In this document: piece after piece, positions 15,969 to 24,445 of the stretch
Layout of the letters: every line of letters begins with the position of its first letter
Position numbering within the stretch: the stretch's first letter is position 1
Origin: Agromyces cavernae
GTDB taxonomy: Bacteria > Actinomycetota > Actinomycetes > Actinomycetales > Microbacteriaceae
Length of the DNA: 64,000 nt
Direction of reading: 5' to 3'
Assembly (NCBI RefSeq): GCF_021044935.1
Contig: NZ_JAJNMP010000003.1
Coordinates: 1 to 64,000 of the forward strand
Made by a program: the position numbers and the translations under genes
The notes under the pieces: generated by a model
Database searches by the model: none
What the model saw: only the letters and a program-made list of their open reading frames with translations
Told to the model about the DNA's origin: nothing

Positions 15969-17407
15969 GCGCTCTGCTCCTCGAGGGTCGGGATGGACAC
16001 GGATGTCTGGTGGTCGGCGTCTCGCCGGTCGAGTAGGGCGGAGCCCGTATCGAGACCAGCGATCGCCTCGGCGAGCCGGTCGATGTCTGCTTGGCTCGTC
16101 ATCTCGGTGATGCAGACGAGCAGTCGGTGCTCGCCGACGGGAACGCCGGGCTCGATGCCCTCGGCACGAAGCGCCTCGACGAGACCGGCCGCCGTGACTC
16201 CCGCGCCCGAGAGGTCGATCGTGAACTCGCGCAGGTGCACGGCGGTGTCGCCGAGCGCGATCCCGGGGATCGCCGCGAGCCGCTGCTGCGCGTAGCGCGT
16301 GCGGGCGAGCAGCACCTCGCCGAGATCGCGCATGCCCTGCGGGCCCATGAGCGCGAGGTAGACCCCCGCGGCGATGCCCCAGAGGGCGGCGGCGGTGCCG
16401 ACCCACTCCTTGCCCTCCTCGCGGTGCGCGAACGAGGTTCGGTCGTACGCCACGTCGCCGAAGCCGTACTCCCCCGGCACGTCGGTCGTCGCGAGGCCGA
16501 AGAGCCGCGACGGCATCTCCATGATGAACTTCGGGTCGTCGTGCACCGCGATGAAACCGCCGTGCGCGCCGCCGAACCACTGGTGCAGGCCGAGCGACTG
16601 GATGTCGCCGCAGACGATGTCGGCGCCCTGCTCGGCGGGCGGCGTCAGCACGCCGTAGCCGATCGGGTCGGTGCCGACCACGAGCACGGCCCCGGCGGCG
16701 TGGGCCGCGTCGGCGATCTGCCGCAGCTGCGCCTCGACCGCGCCCGTGTGGCTCGGGGTCTCGACCCAGACGGCGGCGACGTCGTCACCGAGCCGCGAGA
16801 CCAGCCCCGCGACATCCGCAACGCCGTCGATCGTCTCGACGAACTCGAGATCGAGGTGCACGCGCACGAAGTCGCGCACCTTCGAGAGCTTCGCGGGCAG
16901 CACGTCGCTCGCGACGAGGATACGGCGCCGGCCGCTCATGCGACCCGCCATCGAGAGCGCCGTCGCCGTGGCCTGGTACCCGTCGTAGGTGGGCACGTTC
17001 ACGACGTCCATGGCGAGCAGCTCGGCCATGAGCGACTGGTACTGGAACAGCGCCTGGAAGCGGCCGTGGTCTTCGTAGGGCTCCCCGGCGTACGCGGTGA
17101 GAAACTCACTGCGCCCGATGACCTCGTCGACGACGGCAGGCACGTAGTGGTTGTAGGTGCCTGCGCCGAGGAAGCTCAGGCGCTGCCGGGTCGAGACGTT
17201 CTTCGCGAGCAGTCCCTCGACGTGGCGCACGAGATCCTGCTCGGCGGTGAACGGCGCCGGCAGGTCGAGCGCGCGGCCGAGGCGAAGCTCCGCCGGCACA
17301 TCGGCGTAGAACTCGTCGACGGATGCCGCTCCCACGGCCGCGAGCATCGCCGCCTTCGATTCGGGGGCGGTGTTCGGAATGTACGGGTGTACGAATGGTT
17401 CGGTCAT
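15965..17407 (-). CDS. gcvPA: Glycine dehydrogenase (decarboxylating) subunit 1
   Basis: 480-aa N-terminal-type half of split P-protein, starting FVHPYIPNTAPESKAAML with the typical YAGEPYEDHGRFQALFQYQS, YDGYQATATALSMA and YGFGDVAYDRTSFAHRE blocks. It forms an alpha2beta2 enzyme with GcvPB in species with split genes. Most actinobacteria have the fused GcvP, so the split type suggests a distinct lineage or transfer. The final 30 residues include AGLDTGSALLDRRD, encoded by element A. The ATG at 17407 lies 7 nt after the GH42 stop, so it is in one operon with that gene. Confidence 0.92.
   Translation of the reverse strand: MTEPFVHPYIPNTAPESKAAMLAAVGAASVDEFYADVPAELRLGRALDLPAPFTAEQDLVRHVEGLLAKNVSTRQRLSFLGAGTYNHYVPAVVDEVIGRSEFLTAYAGEPYEDHGRFQALFQYQSLMAELLAMDVVNVPTYDGYQATATALSMAGRMSGRRRILVASDVLPAKLSKVRDFVRVHLDLEFVETIDGVADVAGLVSRLGDDVAAVWVETPSHTGAVEAQLRQIADAAHAAGAVLVVGTDPIGYGVLTPPAEQGADIVCGDIQSLGLHQWFGGAHGGFIAVHDDPKFIMEMPSRLFGLATTDVPGEYGFGDVAYDRTSFAHREEGKEWVGTAAALWGIAAGVYLALMGPQGMRDLGEVLLARTRYAQQRLAAIPGIALGDTAVHLREFTIDLSGAGVTAAGLVEALRAEGIEPGVPVGEHRLLVCITEMTSQADIDRLAEAIAGLDTGSALLDRRDADHQTSVSIPTLEEQSA
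16027..16057. repeat. Element A copy near the 3' end of gcvPA
   Basis: GGTCGAGTAGGGCGGAGCCC followed by GTATCGAGACC, inside the gcvPA frame. On the minus strand it encodes GLDTGSALLDR at about residues 450-460 of 480, giving the protein an extra C-terminal segment without stopping the frame. Confidence 0.85.
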
Positions 17408-17414
17408 TGGTGCC

Positions 17415-19583
17415 TCAGTCGGTGGAGTCGGACAGGGTGATGAACGGGGCGTGCGCCGCGCGCGGGCTCGCGAGCACGGCCGCGCCGAAGCTCGGAAGAG
17501 TGAGCGTGGCGTCGGTCGAGTAGCGGAGCGTATCGAGACCCCCGCCGAGCAGGTCGACCGCCCCTTCGGGCACGTCGACCGTGAGCTCATGGCGGCCGTG
17601 GTTCAGCAGGAACGTGTAGTCGGTGGTCTCGTCGCTGCGCGTCACTGCTTCGAGGTCGGTGTCGGTGCGTTCGCGGGCGGGCAGGTTCGCGGCGGCGAGC
17701 ACCGTGCGGAACACCGCGAGCATGCCCGCCGACTCGAGAACGGCACTCACGTACCAGGCGGTGCCGTCGACGTGCATGCGGCGCGTCACGGCCGCTCGGC
17801 CGGCCAGCTCGCCGCTCGCGTATCGCCCGACGACCTCGGTACCGTCGTGCACCTCGAGCCACTCGCCCCAGATCGGGTTCGCATAGCCCTCGCCGGTCGA
17901 GTAGCGAGCGCCAGCGAGCGTATCGAGACCCTCGCCGGCCGTGGTCTCGATACGGCGCTGCGCGCCTACTCGACCGACGGAAACCAGCTCGACGCGCTCG
18001 GCGTGCCCGTCGGGCACCGGCCAGTGCTCGTCGACTTCCACGCCGAGCAGGTCGCGCAGGGGCCCGGGCGCTCCCCCGTCGTGCACCTTCTCGGTGGCGT
18101 CGACGACCCCAGAGAACGGCCCGACGACGAGCTGCCCTCCGGCGGCGACGTAGTCGGCCAGCGCCGCGGCCTGCGCGACATCCGCAATGTAGAGGTTCGG
18201 CACCACGACGAGGTCGTACCCGTCGAACGGCCCGGTCGCCCGCACCGCGTCGACAGGGTGGCCGAGCTCGTAGAGCGCGGCATTCCAGGCGCGGGCCTGC
18301 GCGAGCCAGTCGAGTCGCTGCGACGGCAACGACTCGGGCGCCGACGAGCCCCACCACGAATCCCAGTCGACGACGAGCGCGACCCGCGAACGCACGCGAG
18401 TGCCGCGCACCGGCGCGAGCCGCTCGAGCTCGGCACCGAACGCCTTCGTCTCCTGGAAGCTGCGCGAGGCCTCGCCGCGGTGGCCGAGCATCGCCGAGTG
18501 GAACTTCTCCTGCCCGTACTTCGCCTGCCGCCACTGGAAGAACATCGCCCCGTCGGAGCCGTGCGCGATCGCCTGCAGGCTGTCGATGCGCATCCGGCCC
18601 GGCGCCTTCGGCACGTTGACGTCGCGCCAGCTGACGGCGCTCGCCGCCTGCTCGAGCAGCAGCCACGGCTGCCCGCCCTTCAGCGAGCGCATGAGCCCGT
18701 AGTTGAGGGCGGCCGGCACGTGGGCGTGCGGATCGGCGGGATCGGGGTAGGCGTCATCGGTCACGAGGTCCTCGACCTCGGCGAAGGTCCAGTAGTCGAG
18801 CTCGCGGAACAGGCTCATGAAGTTCGTGGTCACCGCGACGTCGGGGGTCACCTCGCGCAGCACGTCGATCTCGAGCTGGAAGAGCTCGAGCAGCGCGTCC
18901 GACGAGAACCGCTCGAAGTCGAGCAGCTGTGTCGGGTTCACCGGCCCGGTCGCCTGGCGCGGTGCCTCGATGTGCTCCCACGCGGTGTATCGCTGACCCC
19001 ACACGTTCACGCCCCACGCGTCGTTGAGGCCGTCGAGGTCGCCGTAGCGCGCCTGCAGCCAGCGACGGAAGTGAGCGGATGACTCGGGGCACCAGCATCG
19101 CGCGACGTGATCGCCGTATTCGTTCGAGATGTGCCAGAGCGCGAGTGCCGGGTGCTCGCCGTATCGTTCGGCCATGGCGCGGGACATCCGCACGACGTGC
19201 TCGCGCCAGACCGGCGAGCTCGGGCAGTACGCCTGGCGCGACCCGAACTCGAGGCGCTGGCCCTGCTCGTTCCACGGCAGCATCTCGGGGTGGCTCCTGA
19301 TGAGCCACGACGGCGGCGTCGCCGTCGCCGTCGCCAGGTCGATGCGGATGCCCTCGTTCCAGAGGATCTCGATGACGCGGTCGAGCCAGCTCCAGTCGTA
19401 GACGCCCGGCTCGGGCTCGAGTTGCGGCCACGAGAACACCGGAAGGCTCACGAGGTTGACGCCGGCCTCGCGCATGAGCCGCGCGTCTTCGAGCCAGACC
19501 TCTTCGGGCCACTGGTCGGGGTTGTAGTCGCCACCGTACGCGAGGGCGTCGAGTCGGATGCTGCGTGGAGCGCCGTCGGCCAC
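17415..19583 (-). CDS. Beta-galactosidase, glycoside hydrolase family 42
   Basis: 722-aa intracellular GH42 enzyme. The start region (YGGDYNPDQWPEEVWLED) and PVFSWPQLEPEPGVYDWSWL are signature sequences. ALWHISNEYGDHVARCWC holds the acid/base Glu (NEYG) and zinc-type cysteines. LLEQAASAVSWRDVN holds the likely nucleophile. The GTG at 19583 is chosen because AGGAG stands 5 nt upstream; the frame runs 16 codons further without support. Two element A copies lie in the C-terminal half (residues about 536-562 and 681-690). It heads the operon with gcvPA, gcvPB, the NAD-kinase-like and SDR genes, and is divergent from gntR. Confidence 0.92.
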   Translation of the reverse strand: MADGAPRSIRLDALAYGGDYNPDQWPEEVWLEDARLMREAGVNLVSLPVFSWPQLEPEPGVYDWSWLDRVIEILWNEGIRIDLATATATPPSWLIRSHPEMLPWNEQGQRLEFGSRQAYCPSSPVWREHVVRMSRAMAERYGEHPALALWHISNEYGDHVARCWCPESSAHFRRWLQARYGDLDGLNDAWGVNVWGQRYTAWEHIEAPRQATGPVNPTQLLDFERFSSDALLELFQLEIDVLREVTPDVAVTTNFMSLFRELDYWTFAEVEDLVTDDAYPDPADPHAHVPAALNYGLMRSLKGGQPWLLLEQAASAVSWRDVNVPKAPGRMRIDSLQAIAHGSDGAMFFQWRQAKYGQEKFHSAMLGHRGEASRSFQETKAFGAELERLAPVRGTRVRSRVALVVDWDSWWGSSAPESLPSQRLDWLAQARAWNAALYELGHPVDAVRATGPFDGYDLVVVPNLYIADVAQAAALADYVAAGGQLVVGPFSGVVDATEKVHDGGAPGPLRDLLGVEVDEHWPVPDGHAERVELVSVGRVGAQRRIETTAGEGLDTLAGARYSTGEGYANPIWGEWLEVHDGTEVVGRYASGELAGRAAVTRRMHVDGTAWYVSAVLESAGMLAVFRTVLAAANLPARERTDTDLEAVTRSDETTDYTFLLNHGRHELTVDVPEGAVDLLGGGLDTLRYSTDATLTLPSFGAAVLASPRAAHAPFITLSDSTD
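17514..17540. repeat. Element A, short copy in the GH42 gene
   Basis: GGTCGAGTAGCGGAGCGTAT then CGAGACC. On the minus strand it encodes GLDTLRYSTD in the last 45 residues of the GH42 enzyme. Confidence 0.82.
17895..17975. repeat. Element A, double copy in the GH42 gene
   Basis: GGTCGAGTAGCGAGCGCCAG...GTATCGAGACC followed by GGTCTCGATACGGCGCTGCG...CTACTCGACC. On the minus strand it reads VGRVGAQRRIETT, then GEGLDTLAGARYSTG, between conserved stretches of the GH42 C-terminal domains. Same arrangement as the intergenic copy at 4481-4565. Confidence 0.88.
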
Positions 19584-19666
19584 ATCGGCTCCTCTCTGAG
19601 TTCGCGGGTTTCGTTTTCCGGGGTGTTGCAAGTTCGTGGGTGTACAGGCTTACGTGCAGACTGTAT

Positions 19667-19678
19667 TCTGTATACAGA
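19667..19678. promoter_or_regulatory. GntR (FadR-type) operator between GH42 and gntR
   Basis: TCTGTATACAGA is a perfect 12-bp palindrome in the divergent GH42-gntR region. The surrounding 14-mer GTATTCTGTATACA recurs exactly at 25805-25818, before the binding-protein gene of the same locus. The form T-x-GTATAC-x-A fits the known FadR-subfamily GntR operator style. Confidence 0.85.
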
Positions 19679-19787
19679 CACAGTATGTCGGATGCGGCGC
19701 ACGGTCAAGCCGCCGAGCAAGCTCTAGGCTTGCCGCGACGGCCTCCGGCCCGAACCCGGCCCGCCAGGCCACGAAGGACGAGGACAC

Positions 19788-20444
19788 ATGGCGATCGAAC
19801 GCAAGAACCTTCGCTCGCAGGTGCGCGACGAACTGCTCGCACGCATGCGCACCGGACTCGTGCAGCCCGGCGAGGGCATCAACGAGGTGCAGCTCGCCGC
19901 CGAGCTCGGGGTCAGCCGCACGCCCCTGCGCGAGGCGCTGATCGCGCTCGAGAGCGAAGGGCAGATCGAGAGCGAGAACGGCAAGGGCTTCCGCTTCGTG
20001 CCGCTGAGCGCCCAGGAGTTCGAGGACCTCGCGCCCGTCATGGCGACGCTCGAGGGCCTCGCGCTCGAGCTCAGCCCGCTCGACGAGCTTCGCCCGATCG
20101 GCGTGCGGCTCGCAGCGCTCGCCGCCGAGTTCGACCAGGAGCTCGCCCAGCACGCCCTCGTCGTCACGAAGGACGACGAGTGGCACGGAATCATGCTCTC
20201 GGCGTGCCCGAACCAGCGCCTGCTCGACGTGATCGCGAGCGTGCGCGGCGCCTTCCACCGCTACGAGTCGCTCCTCGTGCCGAACGACGTGATGATCGAG
20301 CGGGTCGCCGCCGAGCACGCCGCGATCGCCGAGCACCTCGCGGCCGGCGACGTGCCCGGCGCGACCGTCGCCCTGCGGGCGAACTGGATGAACGGCATGC
20401 GTCGCATCGTCGACAGCGCCTCGAGCGCCTACTTCACCGCCTAG
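19788..20444 (+). CDS. GntR family regulator (FCD/FadR type)
   Basis: 218-aa regulator. The N-terminal winged HTH (RSQVRDELLARMRTGLVQPG, EVQLAAELGVSRTPLREALI) is followed by an all-helical ligand-binding domain with His in DEWHGIMLSACPNQRLLDVI and EHAAIAEHLAAGD, as in metal-containing FCD domains. GAGGA lies 5 nt before the ATG. It stands between the GH42-gcvP operon and the glycosidase-transporter operon, and both carry the CTGTATACA site, so it probably represses both until a sugar-derived acid or similar ligand appears. Confidence 0.94.
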   Translation: MAIERKNLRSQVRDELLARMRTGLVQPGEGINEVQLAAELGVSRTPLREALIALESEGQIESENGKGFRFVPLSAQEFEDLAPVMATLEGLALELSPLDELRPIGVRLAALAAEFDQELAQHALVVTKDDEWHGIMLSACPNQRLLDVIASVRGAFHRYESLLVPNDVMIERVAAEHAAIAEHLAAGDVPGATVALRANWMNGMRRIVDSASSAYFTA

Positions 20445-20467
20445 CGTCGGTCCCCCTCGCCGAAATG

Positions 20468-20534
20468 CAGGAAGAACTGCGGCCAGCCCGGCGGGTCGCG
20501 GGGCAACACGCTGCAGACCGGTGAGTTCTTCCTG
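20468..20534. repeat. Long-loop inverted repeat (third repeat type)
   Basis: CAGGAAGAACT (20468-20478) and AGTTCTTCCTG (20524-20534) are exact 11-bp inverse arms with a 45-nt loop, within the 337-bp gap downstream of gntR. Flanking bases CGAAATG and AATTTGCG extend the symmetry imperfectly. Only one copy is in the window. Confidence 0.7.
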
Positions 20535-20628
20535 AATTTGCGTGGCGGCGGCGGGTCACCTATGCGTCATCGGATGTCCCCTGAGGAGGCCGAGGGCACC
20601 CTCGGCCACTACCCCCAATCGCGGCGCA

Positions 20629-20759
20629 CCGAAAGTGCACTCGTCGCCTGAGAAGCGGCGGCCTCTGCACTCTCGGCAGGGGTTCACGGTCGATCGCGCC
20701 AGTTGAATCCACCGAGAGTGCACTCGCCGCCCTCATCTGGGCGATGTCTGCACTCTCGG
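20629..20759. repeat. Element B, two copies
   Basis: Copy 1 (20629-20676) has arms CCGAAAGTGCA and TGCACTCTCGG. Copy 2 (20712-20759) has CCGAGAGTGCA and TGCACTCTCGG. Both have the inner CGCC/GGCG stem. They fill most of the convergent gap between gntR and the glycosidase gene, where they may also end transcription. Nothing else is seen in 20445-20781 apart from the inverted repeat at 20468. Confidence 0.87.
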
Positions 20760-20781
20760 CGGGGTGCCGTAAGGCGGCAGT

Positions 20782-22509
20782 TCAGGACCGCGCCGCCCCC
20801 GAGAGGCCGACCGCGAGGTCGACGAACAGGGCCGCCGACCAGCCGAACGCCGTCGTGGCGGTGGCCGCCTTCTCGCCCGTGATCGGGTTGAAGTACTCGT
20901 GCGGACCACCGCCGTGCATGACGAGCGCGACCGTGCGCTCCGCCAGGTCGAGTGCGAGCCCCGCGCGCCCCGACGCCCGCAGGCCGGCGACGACGAGCGC
21001 GTTCGTGTTCACCCACACCGGGCCGCGCCACATGCGCTCGGGCGAGAAGTCGGGGTCGTCGAGGGCGACCGTCGGCACCGCCCACGCGGCCCCGAATCGC
21101 CGCTCGTCGGCGAGCGCGGCCACCAGCCGGTCGACGATCCGCTCGGGAAGGTGCCCGGTGAGCAACGGCATCAATCCCACCACGGTGTCGCTCGCGACAT
21201 CGGTGCCGGCCGCCCGCGCTCGGAACAGCCCGCGCTCGTCGTCCCAGAGGTCGAGGAGCAGCCCGAGCGTCCGCTCGGCGCGCGCACGGTGTGCTGCGGC
21301 ATCCGCATCGCCGAACCGCTCGGCGAACCGCGCGAGCTCGAGATCCTGCAGCACGACGTACGCGCCGAGGTCAGGCGCCGTCGTCGGCAGCGGGCCGTCG
21401 AAGATCGGGCTGTCGTCGAGCCCCGACGAGTACGGATGACCGTACTCGGGCATGCCGTCGCCGTCGAGGTCCGACTCGGCGAACCACCAGTCCTGCGAGC
21501 GGCGGATCGTCGCGAGCTGCTCGCGCGCCCAGTCGTCGGCGGGCTCGACCTCGAGCACCTTCGCGAGCGCCCACGCGGCGAGCGGCGGCTTGGTCAGCGG
21601 CACCGGCGCCGAGGGATCCGCGATCGCCGAGCCTGCCCTGCGCAGGTTCTCGCGATCTCCGGGCGGCAGGTCGTCGCTCGTCGCGAGCACGCCCAGCTCG
21701 TGCACGACATCGGGCAACTGTCCGTCGGGGCTCGGGAACCGGAATGCGAGCTCGAGCTGCTCGCGGGCGAGATCGGGGTCGCCGTGCCGCAGGCCGACGG
21801 CGATGAAGTAGGCGTCCCACTGCCAGAGCCCGACGTACCCGATCTTCGAGGGCACGACTGCGCGTGCGCGCCCGAGCGTCGGCAGCTCGACGATGTTGGC
21901 CCCGAGCACCCACCAGCAGAACGCCGTCATCGCCTGCAGGTCGCGCCGCACGCGCGGGCAGCGAGAGAACCAGTCGAGCCAGATCGCCTCGGTCGCCGCC
22001 AGGTCGGCGAGGTGCGAGTCGGATGCCGCGTGCCGAACACCGCGGTCGGCGCCGATGTCGATGCGCACGGCGGTGTTTTCTCCATGGAGCTCAATTCGGG
22101 TGAGCGCGCCGTCGGGCGTCGTCCACTCGATGATCGCTGCGGCCTCGGCGCCAGCGCGGAGCCCTAGGGTGAGCGCGCCGGGACCGGCGAACGTCAGGTC
22201 GACCACGCCGCCGAACTCGATCACGTGCGGCAGCACCCGCGTGATCGGCTGCGCCGCACCGCCGCGGTCGCGCACGATGAGCGTGTCGAGCACCCGGCAC
22301 TCGGCGAGCGACCGCTCGTACTCCGAGGTGTGCACGCGCACGCCGTCGCCCTCGCGGAAGACGAGGATGCGCGAGCGGGGCAGGGTGAACGGCGCCCGCA
22401 CGAGGTCGAGGTGCTCGCCCGCGAGCGCGGCGATGGCAGCGGCATCCGTGGTCTCGATACGGAGCTGCGCGCCGACTCGACCGGCGAAATCTGCTCGATC
22501 GTCCGCCAT
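20782..22509 (-). CDS. Alpha/alpha-barrel glycosidase (GH63/MGH1-like)
   Basis: 575-aa predicted glucosidase or glycogen-debranching-like hydrolase of the six-hairpin class. Key blocks are GYVGLWQWDAYFIAVGLRHG (the Trp-Asp pair lies where the catalytic acid is in this clan), PDGQLPDVVHELG, GLDDSPIFDGPLPTTAPDLG and MWRGPVWVNTNALVVAGLR. Specificity cannot be given. No signal peptide, so it acts on imported sugar. Residues about 9-20 (GRVGAQLRIETT) come from element A. Start at 22509 overlaps the permease stop by 1 nt, so it is translationally coupled, last in the binding-protein operon. Confidence 0.87.
   Translation of the reverse strand: MADDRADFAGRVGAQLRIETTDAAAIAALAGEHLDLVRAPFTLPRSRILVFREGDGVRVHTSEYERSLAECRVLDTLIVRDRGGAAQPITRVLPHVIEFGGVVDLTFAGPGALTLGLRAGAEAAAIIEWTTPDGALTRIELHGENTAVRIDIGADRGVRHAASDSHLADLAATEAIWLDWFSRCPRVRRDLQAMTAFCWWVLGANIVELPTLGRARAVVPSKIGYVGLWQWDAYFIAVGLRHGDPDLAREQLELAFRFPSPDGQLPDVVHELGVLATSDDLPPGDRENLRRAGSAIADPSAPVPLTKPPLAAWALAKVLEVEPADDWAREQLATIRRSQDWWFAESDLDGDGMPEYGHPYSSGLDDSPIFDGPLPTTAPDLGAYVVLQDLELARFAERFGDADAAAHRARAERTLGLLLDLWDDERGLFRARAAGTDVASDTVVGLMPLLTGHLPERIVDRLVAALADERRFGAAWAVPTVALDDPDFSPERMWRGPVWVNTNALVVAGLRASGRAGLALDLAERTVALVMHGGGPHEYFNPITGEKAATATTAFGWSAALFVDLAVGLSGAARS
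22450..22482. repeat. Element A copy at the 5' end of the glycosidase gene
   Basis: GGTCTCGATACGGAGCTGCG then CGCCGACTCGACC, inside the first 20 codons of the glycosidase. It encodes GRVGAQLRIET, the same peptide as in the ABC-F gene. Confidence 0.85.
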
Positions 22510-23459
22510 CAACGCCCGCCGAGGCCCGATGCGGCCATGCTGTTGAGGATTCGGCGCTGGCCGATGACGAAGGCGATCAGCATCGGGATCGTCGCGACCG
22601 CCGACGCCGCCATCACGAGCCCGTAGTTGAGCGAGCCGAACTGCCCGCGGAAGCTCGACAGCAGCAGCGGCACCGTGAACAGGTCGGGCGAGTTCAGCAG
22701 CACGAGCGGGAACAGGAAGCTGTTCCACACGTCGAGCGCGACGATGATGCTGAGCGCGCCGAGCCCTGGCTTCAGGTTCGGCAGGATGACGCTCCAGAAG
22801 ATCCGCCAGCGGCCGGCGCCGTCGACGAGCGCCGCTTCCTCGAGTTCCTTGGGCAGGGAGAGCACGAACTGGCGCATCAGGAACACCGCGAACGGGTTCA
22901 CGAGCATCGCGGGCACGATGAGCGACAGATGCGAATCGACCCATCCGAACTGCGCCATGAGCAGGTAGAAGGGAACGAGCGTCACCTGCTTCGGGATCAT
23001 CTGCGTCGCGAGGAACACGACGAAGATGATCCGGCTGCCGCGGAAGCGGATGCGCGCGAAGGCGTACCCCGCCATCGAGGCGGTCAGCAGCGTGCCGATG
23101 ACCGCGAGCACGACGATGTAGATGCTGTTGAAGTAGGCCTGCGCGAACGGCGCGGCGTTCCAGGCTTCGACGTAGTTGTCGAGGGTCCATGGCGCCGGCC
23201 AGAAGCTCAGCGGATCCTGCAGCAGCTGCGGCAGCGTCTTGAACGACGTGATGAGCATCCACACGAACGGGAACACCATCGCGACGCCCGCCACGATGAG
23301 GGCGACGTGCAGCACGGTCGCGCTCAGCCGGCGCCGCCCGCGCCCGGGTCGACCGCCGCCCGGGCGGGGCTCGAGCTCGGGAGCCACGATCGCGATGGTC
23401 GAATCGGTCGGAACCGAGAGCTCGTCGCGGGTCAGTGAGGGAATCGGTTTGGCGATCAT
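22509..23459 (-). CDS. Sugar ABC transporter permease (MalG/UgpE type)
   Basis: 316-aa inner-membrane permease. Helix 1 is HVALIVAGVAMVFPFVWMLI, and the EAA loop is EEAALVDGAGRWRIFWSVIL, in which an Ala-Leu-Val replaces the usual Ala-Arg-Ile. A Pro/Gly/Arg-rich cytoplasmic tail of about 45 residues precedes the first helix. Its start overlaps the upstream permease stop (ATGA). Part of the GntR-linked importer. Confidence 0.94.
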   Translation of the reverse strand: MIAKPIPSLTRDELSVPTDSTIAIVAPELEPRPGGGRPGRGRRRLSATVLHVALIVAGVAMVFPFVWMLITSFKTLPQLLQDPLSFWPAPWTLDNYVEAWNAAPFAQAYFNSIYIVVLAVIGTLLTASMAGYAFARIRFRGSRIIFVVFLATQMIPKQVTLVPFYLLMAQFGWVDSHLSLIVPAMLVNPFAVFLMRQFVLSLPKELEEAALVDGAGRWRIFWSVILPNLKPGLGALSIIVALDVWNSFLFPLVLLNSPDLFTVPLLLSSFRGQFGSLNYGLVMAASAVATIPMLIAFVIGQRRILNSMAASGLGGR

Positions 23460-24445
23460 GCTGCGTCGTCCTCGTAGTGCACGAACTTCTTCTGGGCGCC
23501 GAACTGGATCGCCGTGATCACGAGCGTGAGCAGCAGCAGGATCACCGAGGCAGCGCTCGACGGGCCGAACTCGAAGCGCCCGAAGCCGAGGTCGTAGATG
23601 TGGTAGACGATGGTGCGGGTCGCGTTGTCGGGTCCGGCGTCGGCGGTGAGGATGAACACCGTGTCGAACGTCTGCAGCGACGAGATGAAGGCCACGATCG
23701 ACGAGAAGAAGATGATCGGCGAGAGCAGGGGCAGGCGGATGCTGCGCAGCAGCCGGAATGCGCCGGCACCGTCGATGCGCGCCGCCTCGATGACCGACGG
23801 CGAGATGTTCTGCAGGCCCGCCAGGAAGATGATGACGTTGAGGCCGAGCGCCGACCAGATCGACACGATGCACACGGCGATGAGCGCGAGGCGCGGGTCG
23901 CCGAGCCAGTCGGGCGGCGCGATGCCGAAGATCGCCGAGATCGTCTGGCTCAGCACGCCGTCGACGCGGAACATCTGCTGCCAGATCATCGCGACGGCGA
24001 CCGTGCTCGTCACGACCGGCGCGAAGAACAGGATCAGGTAGAGCGTGCGGGTCTTGAGCTTCTCGAGCGCGACGGCGATGACGACCGCGAGGCCGAGGCC
24101 GATGGGCACGGTGATGATCGCGATGAGCAGCGTGTTGACGATCGAGCGGAGCAGCAGTTCGTCCTGCAGCTGCGCGGTGAAGTTCTCGAGGCCGACCCAC
24201 GTGAGCTCAGTGAGACCGTTCCACGAGGCGAATGCCAGCACCATGCTGGCGACGAACGGCAGCAGCACGAAGACCGCCATGCCCACCACCTGCGGGCCGA
24301 TGAAGACGTAGCCCCATCGACGGTCGCGCCGCCGCCAGGCGGACTCCTTGTTGAGTCCGCCCGGCGCGGATGCCGCGGGGTCAGCGGGTGGCGCGACGGT
24401 CGTCGCGGCCGCGCCACCCGGCTGGAGCGTCATCTCGTCGCTCAC
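23456..24445 (-). CDS. Sugar ABC transporter permease (MalF/UgpA type)
   Basis: 329-aa permease starting with a low-complexity cytoplasmic tail, then GYVFIGPQVVGMAVFVLLPF as helix 1. The EAA loop is IEAARIDGAGAFRLLRSIRL. It overlaps both neighbours by 4 nt, so binding protein, two permeases and glycosidase are one transcript. No ATPase gene is present, as in the LacI locus. Confidence 0.94.
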   Translation of the reverse strand: MSDEMTLQPGGAAATTVAPPADPAASAPGGLNKESAWRRRDRRWGYVFIGPQVVGMAVFVLLPFVASMVLAFASWNGLTELTWVGLENFTAQLQDELLLRSIVNTLLIAIITVPIGLGLAVVIAVALEKLKTRTLYLILFFAPVVTSTVAVAMIWQQMFRVDGVLSQTISAIFGIAPPDWLGDPRLALIAVCIVSIWSALGLNVIIFLAGLQNISPSVIEAARIDGAGAFRLLRSIRLPLLSPIIFFSSIVAFISSLQTFDTVFILTADAGPDNATRTIVYHIYDLGFGRFEFGPSSAASVILLLLTLVITAIQFGAQKKFVHYEDDAA

